Numbered from the stretch's first letter, positions 1 through 12,779 are shown. The stretch: 64,000 nucleotides of DNA from Asterias rubens (GCF_902459465.1 NC_047073.1:9673036-9737035); one strand, 5' to 3'. Numbers and translations: made by a program. The notes: generated by a model not told the origin, from the letters alone.

Positions 1-691
1 ATTTATAGAGCCACCTGTGATAGTAGTTATAATTAATTTGACTCAAATAAACATCGAACAATGATATAAAAATAATAATAAGTTAAGCATTTATATAGCG
101 CCCCACAAAGATCGAAGCGCTTTACTAAAAAACAATACACAATACGTTGGAAATTATAACAACACAAATAGTACCAAATTGTAAAGTGTAGGCAATTATG
201 AAGGGTTCTGAGTACAAAAATGGAAATAGTTATAGGTACTGAACAAAAACTTCAGCAGGATAAAAATAAACCTTTGTGGTCAGGGGTTGATCAAGCGATA
301 CGGTATACGGTTGCTTGGGGCAATACGACTCAGGAACGAAACAGTTGCTATAAAAAGCAATACCATCGATGATGCACATAATCACACTGAAAAGCCTCGG
401 GCTGTCATAACAATCGATTTTAGGCTTATTTCCAAAATAAATATATGAGTCAAATCCTAGAATAACTCAATTGAATTGGATGTTAACTTGTATGGTGGGT
501 ATTGCCCCCTGCTGAATGCTAAAATTATAAACAATTAGCATACATAGCAAACAGATGTTATCATAACGAACCCAAAGCGAACAATTATGCTGCATTCAAG
601 GCACGAACATGACATTATACCACAAAGATGCTAACAGACAATAAACATCAGTGCCAGTTCACTTTGTAAGCCAGCGTTAGGAACATTGTTT

Positions 692-1010
692 CTTAAAGAC
701 AGTGGACACTATTGGTAATTGTTAAAGATCAGTCTTCTCACTTGGTGTATCTCAACATATGCATAAAATAACAAACCTGTGAAAATTTGAGCTCAATCTG
801 TCGTCGAAGTTGCGAGATAATAATGAAGAAAAAAACCTAGTCACACGAAGTTGTGTTTCAGATGCTCGATTACGAGACCTCAAATTCTAAATCTGAGGTC
901 TCGAAATCAAATTCGTGGAAAATCACTTCTTTCTCGAAAACTACTTCAGAGGGAGCCGTTTCTCACAATGTTTTAAACTATCAACCTCTCCCCATTTACT
1001 ACGTGGTTGT
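692..1010 (+). repeat. MITE family A copy, 3' truncated
   Basis: The left end (TTAAAGACAGTGGACACTAT) and the internal palindrome around GAGACCTCAAATTCTAAATC match the other family A copies in the window. The right terminal repeat is missing: homology fades after the CAACCTCTCCCC block. It has no coding capacity. Confidence 0.8.
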
Positions 1011-1583
1011 ACCCGCAAGTTTACTATAGTTTATTCTTGTTCAGAGCCAACATTCCCTCAAAAGCGATTCGTTTCATGGACCCACTAGTTTACTATTATT
1101 TTACAGATTATTCTTAGAACTTAAGACACTGCTCTTTACACAAGCATACTGTATCTAGATTATTAGAAATTTATTGGGTTTGCTTTTGCATGTTTAACTG
1201 TAAATTCATTTTCAAAAAATAGCTATTAGTGGCCTGACGTTTCGACCGTAGCAGAGTCTTTCTCGGAAGTTAAAACTGCTGTATTTATTTGCATCTATTG
1301 CTGTAGCGCCAAAAGTAAGATATTTTAGAATGATGCGCTTTAGAAATTAATTATACAAATAATGTCAACAACTGACATTCAGCGAAATTGATTTGAAAGC
1401 TTGTTTAGAGAAGAGAGATTTACGCAGCTGTTTCTGATTATGAATCGGTCAGGTAGTTCTTTAATACCTAACTATTACGCATTATAATTAATTTATTTAC
1501 AAAACTGAATTTTCTAACAAGTTTTTGACGCAGTGCAATAATACATTCGAGCAACTACTTAACTTTGATGCAGTCTTGTAGAC

Positions 1584-1972
1584 TTAAAGACACTGGACAC
1601 TATTGGTAATTGTCAAAGACTAGCCTTCACAGTTGGTGTATCTCAACACATGCATTAAATAACAAACCTGTGAAAATTTGAGCTCAATTGGTCATCGAAC
1701 TTGCGAGATAATAATGAAAGAAAAAACACCCTTGTCACACGAAGTTGTGTGCGTTTAGATGGTTGATTTCGAGACCTCAAGTTCTAAATCTGAGGTCTCG
1801 AAATCAAATTTATGGACAATTACTTCTTTCTCGAAAACTATGGCACTTCAGAGGGAGCCGTTTCTCACAATGTGTTATACTACCAACCTCTCCCCATTAC
1901 TCGTTACCAAGTAAGGTTTTATGCTAATAAATATTTTGAGTAATTACCAATAGTATCCACTGCCTTTAACAG
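1584..1972 (+). repeat. MITE family A copy, full length
   Basis: About 390 bp with terminal inverted repeats: it starts TTAAAGACACTGGACACTAT and ends ATAGTATCCACTGCCTTTAA. Both ends carry TTAA, consistent with a TTAA-targeting (piggyBac-type) non-autonomous element. The short ORF at 1745-1927 lies wholly inside it and recurs in the copy at 22,313, so it belongs to the repeat and is not a gene. Confidence 0.85.
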
Positions 1973-2383
1973 GGCAGATATACGTTTGGCAATCGCCCTT
2001 AAAATTTATGGCAAGAAAAACGTTTGGTAAAAGCCATAACAGAAGCTTTCGATAGTATAAAGCATTATTATATCAATTTCTTTGAGAAAAATCTCACTTG
2101 GAAATAATAAAAAAGATGTTGGTGCTCTAGCAAACGAGAGTAGTCATTAAACTTGATACGCGGGATCGACCGACGTGGAGACAAGGTTAGAAGGCGGTGG
2201 ATAATCAAAACTTGGACGGTCACATGCTGTCTAGAAAGCCACAGCCAAACTGTTAATCAAAAACACAAAAGAAAATTCATGTATGTTCCTTTTTCGTTGT
2301 CACAAAACCTACAGGTATAAATAGGGGGCTTATAAAAACGCCTGGGCAATAATTATGATTTGTCATCCGAAATTCTATTAATA

Positions 2384-2575
2384 TCATTTTTGTGGGATAA
2401 ACGGGCAGGTGGCTTTGTTTCCGGTGACGATCAATTCGGCTTCTAGCAATTGCTTCATAACTGCCAAAACAGGTGTTTCTGGGAAATATTTTTTGGGGGA
2501 AGTGGCGACCACTCCCACCTTGATGATATTATTTTTGTATTCTCCTTTTGTCAGGTGAACCATCTTAGTCGACAT
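2384..2575 (-). CDS. Unidentified 63-aa coding-like ORF
   Basis: The ORF runs from ATG to TGA on the minus strand. Its composition is protein-like: balanced K/E/V/L, a segment KVGVVATSPKKYFPETPVLA, and few low-complexity runs. I do not recognise the family. It could be a terminal exon, a gene relic or chance. No strong polypyrimidine-AG acceptor precedes it and no neighbouring exon could be phased to it, so it is reported only as a candidate. Confidence 0.2.
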   Translation of the reverse strand: MSTKMVHLTKGEYKNNIIKVGVVATSPKKYFPETPVLAVMKQLLEAELIVTGNKATCPFIPQK

Positions 2576-2995
2576 GAAATAGCCGCCGGGAGACGGATTA
2601 TTATCCCTACGGGTTTTATCGTCGTTGTAATATTATCAGTAAAAGTATTTCTGAAATTAATATTTTAACGAGACGCAAATCTGACCTACGGATTGGAAAC
2701 AGTCGGGAAAGAATGAATAATTTTTCACAAATTTGATTAGTTTCGTCTTGGGGACATTTCGGGTTGGAGAGGCTATACGTACCGGGATGATTTTTAAAGA
2801 ATGCTTTTTTTTAAGTGAAACAAAAATGCGACGTAAGGGAGAACAGAAAAAGAAAAAAAATATCACCATTGCTCATTTTAGTGGCCGCATTCAAAATAAG
2901 CCTTCACTGGTATAAATAAACAAATAAATAGCTACATAAACAAATAAATAAAACGTCAGTTTGATAAAGTTTCCACAGATTTGTAACATAGAAAA

Positions 2996-3265
2996 TCTCT
3001 AATCGACTCAACTCGACTTGACTCGACTCCACTCTACTCGACTCGGATCTAATCTAATATAAAATAATCGTAATGTTACCTAATCTTATCTTAAATCTAA
3101 TCTCAAATCTAATCCAATAAAAAATATCGTACTTAAATCGACTCGACTCGAATCTAATCTAATCTAATCTAATCAAATATAATCTCAAATTTTACTAAAA
3201 ATAGAATATACTCGAATCGAATCGACTTGACTCCACTCGAATCGAATTTAAACCTATCTTGTCTC
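2996..3265. repeat. Degenerate pentanucleotide microsatellite
   Basis: An array of two interleaved 5-bp motifs, ACTCG/TCGAC and AATCT, with many substitutions (for example CTCGACTTGACTCGACTCC, then TCTAATCTAATCTAATC). The alternation of the two units suggests one array that diverged into sub-blocks. Confidence 0.85.
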
Positions 3266-6200
3266 ATCTAATGTAATCCGATTTAGTATATTCAATTCTG
3301 TATTTAATTGTTGGTGTGTTTGAATTAGATGTTGAGAATGACCTTGCTTTGAACAAAACAAATTATCTGAACTTTATTTTGAAGAAGTCTTTCTGAGATT
3401 GAATAGATACGACCAGATGATGACTTCACTGATCAAAATAATATTCAGCAGCTCTGCTCCTCGGCGCTGAAATCACACGCTTTCTCGCCACATTCCAAAT
3501 CCGTATATCCACCCGGTCATCTCTGTTCATGAATCAGCCGTCGGTTACTTGTACAGTGATGTTTTGAAACAGTCGTCGACAATGTCTACGGTAAAAACCC
3601 AAATTGTTATTTTTAACGCAGAAGAACAATAATAATATAAAACTTGAAAAGGTTTCGACACTGGTCAAAACAACAAAGTTATAAATAAATCATGAACTTT
3701 CAAAAACACTATAGTTTAATTTTCAGCCATCGAATCTGTGTTCCCAATGAAAGCAACACAGCCCATGGGCTAGTGTATGGAATTGGGATTGTTTCAATGT
3801 ACAATAACAGGAGTGTTCCGAACGATAATCTGAAATGCGTGTACGTAACCCTCACCATGCCGGGTCAGGTTTATTGATGGGGGAAACGGAGCTAGAGACG
3901 GGGAGCTAATGTCACCACTGTCCCGGAGGCACAAGGGTTTCGCGTTGCATAAACGTTTTAAAGAGGGCAGGAAGCATTTTTATTAGAAACCTCACTACAA
4001 TATCACGAATAGGTATTCAAAAGGTGAGTTTTGAGTATTATTTACCAAGATCAAAATACAAATGTGGGTTAGATTAAAAATAATATAGTTATAACAGTTT
4101 GAATTTTGTGTTATGTTGCTATTAATTACTTAAAAAAACCGAATGGCTTAATGCTGCCACATAGGAAACAAGGGAAAAAATTTGCCCTATTTCATAACAA
4201 TACTGCTTGACAAATTTCTTTGATAAGCACAAAAATTAGTTGGGCACCAGTCACAACAATGTAAACTTAATGTAATTTTGGCTGTCTGATTCTGTTAAGC
4301 ATTACTTGTCTGCGCTTAGCAAGTTAATGTGCTTACAGGCGTAATTGGGTCGTGTTCACTTGAACACAGTACACGGCAATAACTCGGTAGCCTTTACTCA
4401 TTACGCTTGGTCGTCAAGTATTACACCAGCATGGGCAAATAACAACGCCATGTTTTGTAAACCAAGTTCACATGACATTTTCGTTACATTGATTGTAAGC
4501 TACTCACTTTTAAATGTTAAAAAAGTCACTGATGTATAACCACACTGCAGTATGTATGCCAGATGGTATTAGTCATTGCACATTCACAAGGCAACATTTC
4601 GCAGTGATAGGAAATCGTTTTATATTTAGCTTTGACATTTCGACACTTTGATTGTTAGCTATTATACATGGGTGTTATCAGCACATTATTGTAAGCCATT
4701 GAAAAACATTCACACTTGGTCATTTGATATTCACACGACAATATTTCGCAGTCATTTAACTTTGTGCATGACATGTACCACAATAGTTGTAAGTTATTGT
4801 TACGCTCACACCCGGGGTCAATATCACAGTGGTTGTTAATTCATTATGCATTCACACTGTATTCTGTCACAGTGGATGTTACACAGTCATCTCACACATT
4901 CACACTGCATTTTGCAACAACACACAGCGAGCAGTTAATATATTTTGGTCATTCCAACGGCATTAAACCCACTGCAACCGTAAGTCAATTCGGTGCTTTA
5001 AAAACCCTCGAGGGTCACCCGTCAATTCCTGAAGAGGCTGTACATCTCAAAAAGTGATTCCAAATAGCGGTAACCTTAGAGACGATTGTACATGATTATT
5101 GAAAACCTCTTGGCTTGCCCCCATTCACTCACAGACTGACCTGGTGAGGAAAAGTACATTGTCTCCACAGCCTATCTACTAACGAGAAGCAATAAAGCAA
5201 GGTCGCAAATAGACCTGACTTATACTTGCCGTCATCGCCACTGTGACACCCTAGCATCACAAGCAGATCCCATTAACCCAAAGAATGCTATTTTCTTAAT
5301 AAACCAGCTCGTGTGAAGTGTTTGGCGAAGAGAAAGTGCTCTGCTCTCTCCTTCGTCGCTCTTCCCAGTCACTCTTCCCTTATCTATAGCAATCATGGCC
5401 GGGGCCTCGTGCTGGATAAAAACCGGGGAGGACCTCTCCTTGAGTGGGAAGCGAGCTGTTTACAAAGAGATCAAATTTGGATGTCACTCCGCGTTCGTGT
5501 CATGTCTTCAAAAACAACATCCTATTTTTGCTCCCACTCGCGGGCTCCCGAGCCAGAGTAAAATGAACTGCAATTGGCCTAAAGGGTGTCATTTCGCGCG
5601 CCATCGACGCAGAAAAGTTACAATAACAAAGACAACTCTTTCCAACATCAAATTAGATTCCCACCTTCTAATTGCGTGGACACTTGGAGTACGTCAACAA
5701 ATCCGTTGCATCTAGAAAACGCGACCCTGGGGCGGGTACGGACGGAAAGTTGAATCGCTGCAGCAAAGCAACCCGTGTGCGCCGTCCCGACTACTGCCCA
5801 GTAGTTCTGCGGACATTTAACCCATATTTTCGGGGTCTTCTTTTGACGACTAAAGGGCTGCGGGGGATTAGAGTTGACGCGGTCAGCGGCCGTGTGTCAC
5901 ACGCTTGGGCCATTTGCACTCCGTGGTTGTTCTGCTGTCATACGCCCACCTTGCCAGAAACACGGCTTGCGGGGAAATTGCCGCCGAAAAGTAAACACGG
6001 AAAATTAATTTTTGGCGAGGACTGAGAGAGTGGGAACTGACGGAAAGTGTATAGTCTGTGTGTGTTATGTATGTGTGTGTTGTGGATGGAGGGGAGTAGG
6101 GGCGGCTCGGGCAACTGGGACATAGGCAGACATTAACCCAGATGAAAACTAGGGCAAGGAGGACCACATCGCCAGCTGAACGAATGATCGGACTTTATTG

Positions 6201-6870
6201 CATTCAACGGCTGTTTCATGAAGTCTTATTTTTCTGAAACTTTATTTTAGTTTTGTTTTATCTGAATACCGGCCCCGTTGCTTCTTTATGTGACGAAAAG
6301 GGTTACTCCTTTGTGCCGAACTTAATAATAAAAAAAAGTGAATGAGATTTTAATTCAGCATTTTGCTGATTTAATTCGCATTTTCATCTCGATTTGATCC
6401 ATGCCATAGTGTTTACTGTTAGGTATTGTTATTTTATTTTATTTTTTAAATAAGGAGCACTTTTCGTGACTGTGACTAGGAAAATCGCAGCCAACATTTC
6501 GGGAATACTTATTCTACACTGCTTATTCGTAATAGATGCTGATTCATATTTTGTTTAATCTTCGACACCATCTCTGAGATTGCCTCGCGTTGTCTTTTTG
6601 TTTCTTCTTTGCATTACGTCTCATTAGGAGTGCTAAGTACGTGTAAAAGTGTTCGTATTTATTATAGCTCGTAAAATTGTATGAGAGCATGACCCAATCA
6701 TAGACCCCGCTATGAGCAATCCCGTGATCAAATAATATATTAGTCTTTTATATAGCTCACCTTCAGCTATACTGCAAAAGCTAGAGTAAAATTGACACCA
6801 CGGAGTGTCACATTATAGATCGAACATCAACGGGTGTACAAAATAACACGAATGTAACCGGGTTTTACTT
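3266..6870. other. Gene-poor stretch, no recognised gene
   Basis: ORFs here (for example at 4764-5057, 5313-5561, 5395-5715 and 5672-6025) overlap one another in different frames, resemble no family I know, and cannot be joined by phased splice sites. At 4140-4340 there is a diverged copy of the 'aagcac/ttagca' foldback family (D). From 4350 to 4930 the sequence is enriched in degenerate CATTCACAC and TTGTAAGC motifs. A GC-richer patch at 5700-6010 could be regulatory, but nothing specific supports that. Confidence 0.5.
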
Positions 6871-6872
6871 TT

Positions 6873-6901
6873 CCATCGGGTGTTATTTTAACACCCGATG
6901 G
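6873..6901. repeat. Short perfect inverted repeat
   Basis: A 13-bp arm CCATCGGGTGTTA faces its exact complement across a 3-nt spacer. Nearby copies of GGGTGT/ACACCCG at 6830 and 6930 suggest a small foldback element and not a terminator. Confidence 0.7.
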
Positions 6902-7100
6902 TAGAGTTTTGATAATTTCTGTTGGTACAACACCCGAACTGTCGATTCTCAATTGAAGGAAACATTTTAAGACCGGTTGTGAATAAATTTTTGTCTCAAA
7001 TATAAAACTAGTTTATGAGGCACTTTGGTTTACAAGGTGCGATACGTAACTGGGTTCTTTTTTCAAATATTTCAAAACACAATAGACATTGTAATAATTT

Positions 7101-7640
7101 ATGCATAGTTTAAATTTCAATCTAGATCGATTGCTGCGTTTGAATTGTCATTTAATTCACACCGTGAAATGTTCCCAAAATAGTTATCACAAAAAGGCAA
7201 CATTGAACAGCCGTCGCACCATCCCGAGTCTTAGCACCTCCGCAAGGAAAGAAAAGTCCCATCTCCCAGCATGTCAGCTGCGGCGTAAACTGAACGTGCT
7301 CTCGAACCGTTCGCTGCGGAGTCTAAACGAATATAGAAGCCCTGGAGTATTGAGGGACGTTCATACACGTCTAGAGTCTCTGCTTCTCTCGACAGGAACC
7401 AAGTACCGTCGGGTTAGGGGAGGTAATTATTTTGTAAGCCTATAGATTTCACTTAAAGAGAAACTGTATCCTTATGTCACACTTATTGTGTGAGACGATC
7501 GGGAAGTTGTTTACACTATGGTTTTCGTTTGGTCGGGAAGATGGTGTATGGGGAGATGTGCTATCTTATTCTATTTGATACGGACAAAGATGTTTTAATT
7601 ACGCCGCAGTCGTCTTCCTGCATGTCTTTGTGTTAAAGTA
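7101..7640. other. Unassigned sequence with a 114-codon ORF
   Basis: The ORF at 7101-7445 (+) is rich in S, R, L and N, contains no family motif, and has no convincing splice partners. I see no other feature in this stretch. Confidence 0.3.
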
Positions 7641-7779
7641 CTTATTTTTCTTCTTCTTCATAAATGTTGTAGATTCAATGGAATAGCCCCCCCCCCTTTT
7701 TTTTTAAAGAATGTTTTGAGGCAATAAGTTTCCAGGTTGAAAAGTAAGGTCTCCTTACGAGTCGTGAGTCTTAGACTGG

Positions 7780-8110
7780 TGACTGCTACGTTTGCTGACT
7801 ATCACAGAGAAGTCAGGGAGCGCGATCGTAATCGGAACAATGTCAGAGGTCAAAAAGTGTAGTCTTGACTCGTGTGCGAAATCATTTCACATCTTATTCG
7901 ATTTCCCATCGTCAAAGATGCTTTCATTGCGCCACACTCATCTTTTTTCTTTAAGTATAACTTTGTCTTCTTCTTCTTAAATGAGACTGACATTAGACTA
8001 GTGTTGCCCGCGTTGACGTATGCTGACTATAACAGAGAAGTCGGGGAGCGCGATCTTTGGAGTAATGTCAGAGGTTCATAAGTGTAGTCAATTGACTCGT
8101 GTGCGATCAA
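7780..8110 (+). repeat. Diverged direct duplication, ~230-bp spacing
   Basis: Two segments (7786-7880 and 8018-8112) share the order GCTGACTAT.ACAGAGAAGTC, GGGAGCGCGATC, AATGTCAGAGGT, AAGTGTAGTC, GACTCGTGTGCGA. Each is preceded by a TTCTTCTTCTT tract. It is an old tandem duplication with no ORF conserved between the two copies. Confidence 0.75.
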
Positions 8111-8199
8111 GGTCCCAATATTGTACATGATGGTATCGAGAAAATCACTTAATACTTTGTCAATTTGAGAGAATTTTTGTCCAGGTGACTTCGTCCCGG

Positions 8200-9684
8200 C
8201 AACATTATTCACATGGTACATAAGGAGTCATTTAAAAAAACTTGGTCAGAGAACGAAAAGGAACTTGATTGCATTTCACCAAAATATGGTGTAGATTGAA
8301 ATCCGTTGTTAATTTCAAGACATAAACAAACAACCTCTGTGGTACAATATAGGGAAATGATATTTGGTAACTTGACGACTAACCGGACAACAAAATGTTG
8401 ATGTGCTGGATTTGAGCTACTCTAGCAATTCGTCCCTTTAATTTCTAGTGTTGTTCAAGAGTTGAACTTATTGACAATAGAAAGCGACAATCTAATCAAA
8501 CGACACCCCTCGCTCACAACAGTTTCATTGCCTTTCATCAAAAAAAAGTAGACTGAACCTGGGATCAAATCGTTCACAGAAAAGTACACGTCGGTGAGGC
8601 AAAAATATAGGGAAAAACGAAACCCCCGTTCGATGGTATTTGCACAGTAAAAGCAACGGTCTCCACGGTAGAACACGGGGGCCCGGGTGTAGACTCAGCA
8701 GATGGCTTGCCGTTAACCGCGGCGAGTTCCGGCCTGTCACTTACGACTCGCTGAGCTTAGCTTTTTTTTTCTTTTCTTTTCAAACCCTTTTTCGCCCGTG
8801 CTCTTTTCTCCACCGTGGTCCATCAATGACTTGGACTATCTTCAATATTTGCTTTGGTCGTCAAAGCGAATGGAGCAAACATTTTGATGGGCGCTCGTGA
8901 TTGTGAGGTGAATAATATTGTGTTGTTAAAGGGGCTTTTTCCGCTGTTTTTTTTTTTTTGTCGGTGGTTTAGGAAAAGAACACGGGTGCCGTGATTGTTG
9001 TTGAGTGACTACAGCTCGTGAATCTATGAAAAGTACAAAATGCCTTCAATGTTTTCAACGCACGATTGTCCAGGAGTGCATTAAACCTCGTTAAGTCTCC
9101 TGAAATCTTGGTAGCACTCGTTGAACTCTTAAATTCCATACCTCTTCAACTGCCAAGACGCCGTTTACAAACTTCTGTTTTTTCCCTCATACCTTATTTA
9201 TCATCCAAAACCCCCTTTTACTTTTTACATCTGCAACATTGAAGAGGTGCTTGAGTGATGAAAACACCTCCCTACGCAATCGTTTTAAGCATTGCGTCTG
9301 CACATCTTGACTGTATGACATTAGGTTCCCTTTTAAATGTTGGGTTCGCTGTTTACCAGAGCACGCCCTCATCACCACAGCATGTTTAGTTTCATGGAGG
9401 CAGAAGGATACCGCCACGCCCCTCACCGGTCTTGAATACGCCCACAATACTATCCATCCACCATTTCTCACCCTAAAATGTCACCATCTTGCCTAAAAAA
9501 ATATATTGTCTGACAGAGTTGCCCACGTACCTCATGTGCATTACTGTTTTTGGCGTGTTTTTAAATAAGAGACGAGTTCTTTTCGCCGAGTTCTTTCCGC
9601 CGTTTAGAACCGGCAGGGCCTTTATAACGCGGCAACGACCCTGCAATGTTTTAAACGGCCGTGAAAGAACGAGTCACTACTATT
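8200..9684. other. No gene recognised
   Basis: Only short, mutually overlapping ORFs on both strands, homopolymer T runs (8761, 8950) and AT-rich DNA. I see no repeat family shared with the rest of the window and no exon with phased neighbours. Confidence 0.4.
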
Positions 9685-9978
9685 TTATTCCCATTCATAA
9701 ATGCATTTTTGGTAAAAAGGCGTAATTAAGTAAGAAACTGTAAAACTTATCCGTTTGAGCTCTGTATGTACGACGTCCGTGTGTTGCATTGTTACGACTG
9801 AGACGCCCATTTCCGACAATTTCTTGATTCTTTCTTGCGCGTGCGCGTACAGTCTTGGTGCAACACTTTCTGGTTTTCCTTTCACACACAGCGCGGCCAA
9901 CTCACCGACAGCGTCCGCATCGCCGTAACAAAAAACGTCTTGCACCAAGACTAGTGCGGAGTATCCGTTCACAACCGG
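9685..9978 (-). CDS. Unidentified coding-like open frame
   Basis: Open from the TAA just upstream to about 9685, with no ATG at the 5' side (GTG-AAC opens it). The translation looks like a folded protein: LVQDVFCYGDADAVGELAAL, then RLYAHAQERIKKLSEMGVSV and VTMQHTDVVHTELKR. I do not recognise the family. It could be an internal exon, an exon relic or a transposon gene fragment. I found no clean AG acceptor at its left side, and the right side (AAACGGATAAGT) is not a GT donor. That argues against an intact exon. Confidence 0.3.
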   Translation of the reverse strand, partial: PVVNGYSALVLVQDVFCYGDADAVGELAALCVKGKPESVAPRLYAHAQERIKKLSEMGVSVVTMQHTDVVHTELKRISFTVSYLITPFYQKCIYEWE

Positions 9979-10256
9979 TTATAAACACTGGTCATTATCA
10001 AAGGTTTAAACACCCCCACGTGATGCGCTCTCCAACAATAGGAATAGCGAAACTGTCCGAGGTATTTATGAATGAGACGTTGAGTGTTATAATCGCCAAT
10101 ACAGTATTGGAGACTTTTTGACGCCAAATATAATTTAAGCTTAGAATAATTGAAAATTAATAGGAAATAACCGGTACTTTGTATGTTTGCTGCCACCAAG
10201 TGTCCCGTCAAATCCCAAAATACAAGGGCCCAATGTTTAAGCAGGAAAATATCGCT

Positions 10257-10433
10257 TAACCATCTTCTAAGCAGAAATTAGCAGAACCCGGTTTCATAAA
10301 GCATTTACGAATACAATCTTACCAGCCAAAATACCATATTTAACTGTTTTCATTGCTGCAACTGGTGCCCTCACTCAATTCTTGCTTAGCAAAGAATTTT
10401 CTGTTTGACAGCTTTATGAAACTGGGCCAAGGA
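10257..10433. repeat. Foldback family D copy
   Basis: The two halves are complementary around CTTAGCAGAAA / TTTCTGCTAAG-like ends and the phrase TTTCATAAAGC / GCTTTATGAAA. Related copies occur at 19,456, 27,309-27,760 and 36,163. Non-coding MITE-like element. Confidence 0.7.
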
Positions 10434-10912
10434 TAGGGCCTACGTGTGTCATATTAATTGTACATGTGACTGATTAGTTTGGCTGGTAACTTTATTCTGG
10501 TAAGCATATAATGTTGTTGTGCTAAGCAGCCCACATTCGTCGTGCTCTTGTAATGCCAAGTTAGTCAATAATGACAGCCCATCCAGTGACTTAACGTCTT
10601 GTAGGGACAACCCACGGCAAATTAGGTGATTTTGGATTCTGACTGTGGCTATTGGCTGAAGACAAAGAGACAGCCCGCCGAAGCCATAGCCGATGTTGTT
10701 TACAAAAGCTAAGAATCCACCGAAGGATGATTCAGAATTAATTTGCTATTTCTTGACAAATGAGGGCGCTGCATGGTATTTAAGATCATCATCCGAAAGT
10801 CAATTTCGACAACGATGAAAATTTCCTCAAATGAGTGTAACTTGCTTCAACAAAAAATAACTTTTTGAGAACACTGATTCGAATTCAAAGGATAATATAT
10901 ATTATTATTATC

Positions 10913-11287
10913 GTTAAAGCCATTGGACACTTTCGGAACAGAAAAAATGTTTAAAAGTTCACAGATTTACAAATAACTTGCAGGGTTTACAGAAGGTAAT
11001 GGTGAAAGACTTCTCTTGAAATATTATTCCATGAAATGCTTTACTTTCTGAAAACATTAAAACAATATCTATTCTCGATATCGAGATTTACGGATTTATT
11101 TTAAACACATGTCATGACACGGCGAAACGTGCGGAAACAAGGGTGTGTTTTCCCGTTATTGTCTCCCGACTCCGATGACCAAAATTGAGCCTAAATGTTC
11201 ACAGGTTTGTTATTTTATATATAAGTTGTGACACACGAAGTGTGGGCCTTGGACAATACTGTTTACCGAAAGTGTCAAATGGCTTTA
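10913..11287 (+). repeat. MITE related to family A, different interior
   Basis: It starts TTAAAGCCATTGGACACTTT and ends AAAGTGTCAAATGGCTTTAA, giving ~20-bp inverted ends flanked by TTAA. The interior (CTCGATATCGAG, GTCATGACACGGC) differs from family A, although the GTTCACAGGTTTGTTATTTTA block is shared. It is probably a sister subfamily. Confidence 0.8.
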
Positions 11288-11433
11288 AAACAATGGTAAA
11301 AAATGTAGTTAACTTTCATGCTTAATGTAGTCACTGATGTCGGCCCTGATAAGGGTATCACGGCTGAATTACTGGATCATTGTGTAAATAAAGCAAGTAA
11401 ACACTGAATGAACTCTCCCTCGTGTTTTCAGAT

Positions 11434-11561
11434 AATCGAGTGACCGTTTGATGTCATCTCTGCAGATATTTATTGGTTCCAACAACATTGCAAGTTGAAC
11501 TAGAGGAGTGGCCTGTTGCCGTTTTCTAACACGAGAGGGATACTTTCAAAACAAGAGTCCG
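11434..11561 (+). other. Probable 5' untranslated exon of the ankyrin gene
   Basis: A pyrimidine-rich acceptor (CCCTCGTGTTTTCAG) precedes this stretch and a strong donor (GAGTCCG|GTAAGT) ends it. No long frame is open. The next well-formed acceptor downstream on this strand that leads to a gene is the one one base before the ankyrin ATG (TTTCAAAACTTTAG|G ATG). An internal CTCTGCAG at 11,458-11,465 could be an alternative acceptor. The linkage is inferred from splice consensus only. Confidence 0.4.
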
Positions 11562-11671
11562 GTAAGTTTGATCATTATTTTATCATTAGTAGAGCAAGTA
11601 TAAAGTGTTGGAATCGGCAGCTATACAGCTGGCTACGGCTGCAGCCAATACTAGGATGTTTCTAAGGGTAG

Positions 11672-12052
11672 CTTTAAAGGCAGTGGACACTATTGGTACT
11701 TACTCAACATAATTTTTAGCATAAAACATTACTTGGTAGCGAGTAATTGTGAGCTGTTGATAGTATAAAACATTGTGAGAAACAGCTCCATCTGAAGTAA
11801 AGTTAGTTTTCGAGAAAGAAGTAAGTTTCCACGGATTTCGATTTCGAGACCTCAGAATTAGATTTTTGAGGTCTCGAAATCAAGCATCTGAAAGCACACA
11901 ACTTAGTGTGACAAGGCTATTTTTTCTTTCATTATTATCTCGCAACTTAGACGACCGATTGAGCTCAAATTTCCACAGGTTTATTGTATGCATATGTTGA
12001 GATACACCAAGTGAGAAGACTGGTCTTTGACAATTTTACCAATAGTGTCCAG
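11672..12052 (+). repeat. MITE family A copy
   Basis: The left end TTTAAAGGCAGTGGACACTA and right end ACCAATAGTGTCCAGCG frame the usual interior. The terminal TTAA on the right is lost. It lies in the presumed first intron of the ankyrin gene. Confidence 0.85.
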
Positions 12053-12237
12053 CGTATGACTCCAGCCGATAGCCGTAGCCCGAATCGTATTATAGCCTGA
12101 TTGGCCGTCAATTCAGCCACAACCAAACACTGCCCGTTAAAATCTTCAAGTCAGTGTTTTCTGATTGGTGAAGTGAGGGAGAGCGGGGCCGGGGTTTATC
12201 TAGCTGGCGATTTGGCTCTCAATGGCGTAGTTTTAAC

Positions 12238-12291
12238 AGAGGTATAAAACAAAGTTAACATTAAAAAATGTTAACTTTGTTTTATACCTCT
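12238..12291. repeat. Perfect 25-bp hairpin
   Basis: AGAGGTATAAAACAAAGTTA(ACATT) at 12,238-12,262 is followed after four A residues by its exact reverse complement at 12,267-12,291. The arms are identical, so the structure is young or maintained. Confidence 0.9.
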
Positions 12292-12779
12292 ATAATTATA
12301 AAGTTCTTCGTTATCTGTCAGAAGTTTGTCGAACATAAGTTTTTTTCATCTGCCATGTATAGCTTTAGTGCGATACATTTCCCCAAGACTTGTTAAAATA
12401 TAGAAAGAAGAGTGGATGTCATGGGTGGCAGTGACTCTTTAAAGTCAATAATATATTCCATCCTTTTCAAAGTTTCTGTGACCCAAAGCTAGTATTAATT
12501 GACTGAATTTGTGTTATAATTCACCATAAATGGTCCGCGTTTTTGGTTGATGCGATATAATGCTTCGGGCATTTTGATTGGAATGCTTTTAAAGTTCAGT
12601 TGCCGTAAATGTCCCTCACACCAAAAGTCTCCAACAGGGATCATGACCTTTGGTCGAAGGTCAACTTAAAGGGGTAGTAGCTATTCATGACATAAGAAAA
12701 TTCAAATGCAAATGTTTTACCTGTAAATAGTACATGACTGTATGCGAAGTGTAGACCATGTAACCTGTTAGAAAAAAGG

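Noticed and set aside
5313-6167. Overlapping ORFs of 82-117 codons near 5.3-6.2 kb
   Set aside because: No motif, no splice support, and both strands open at once, as expected from chance in GC-richer DNA.
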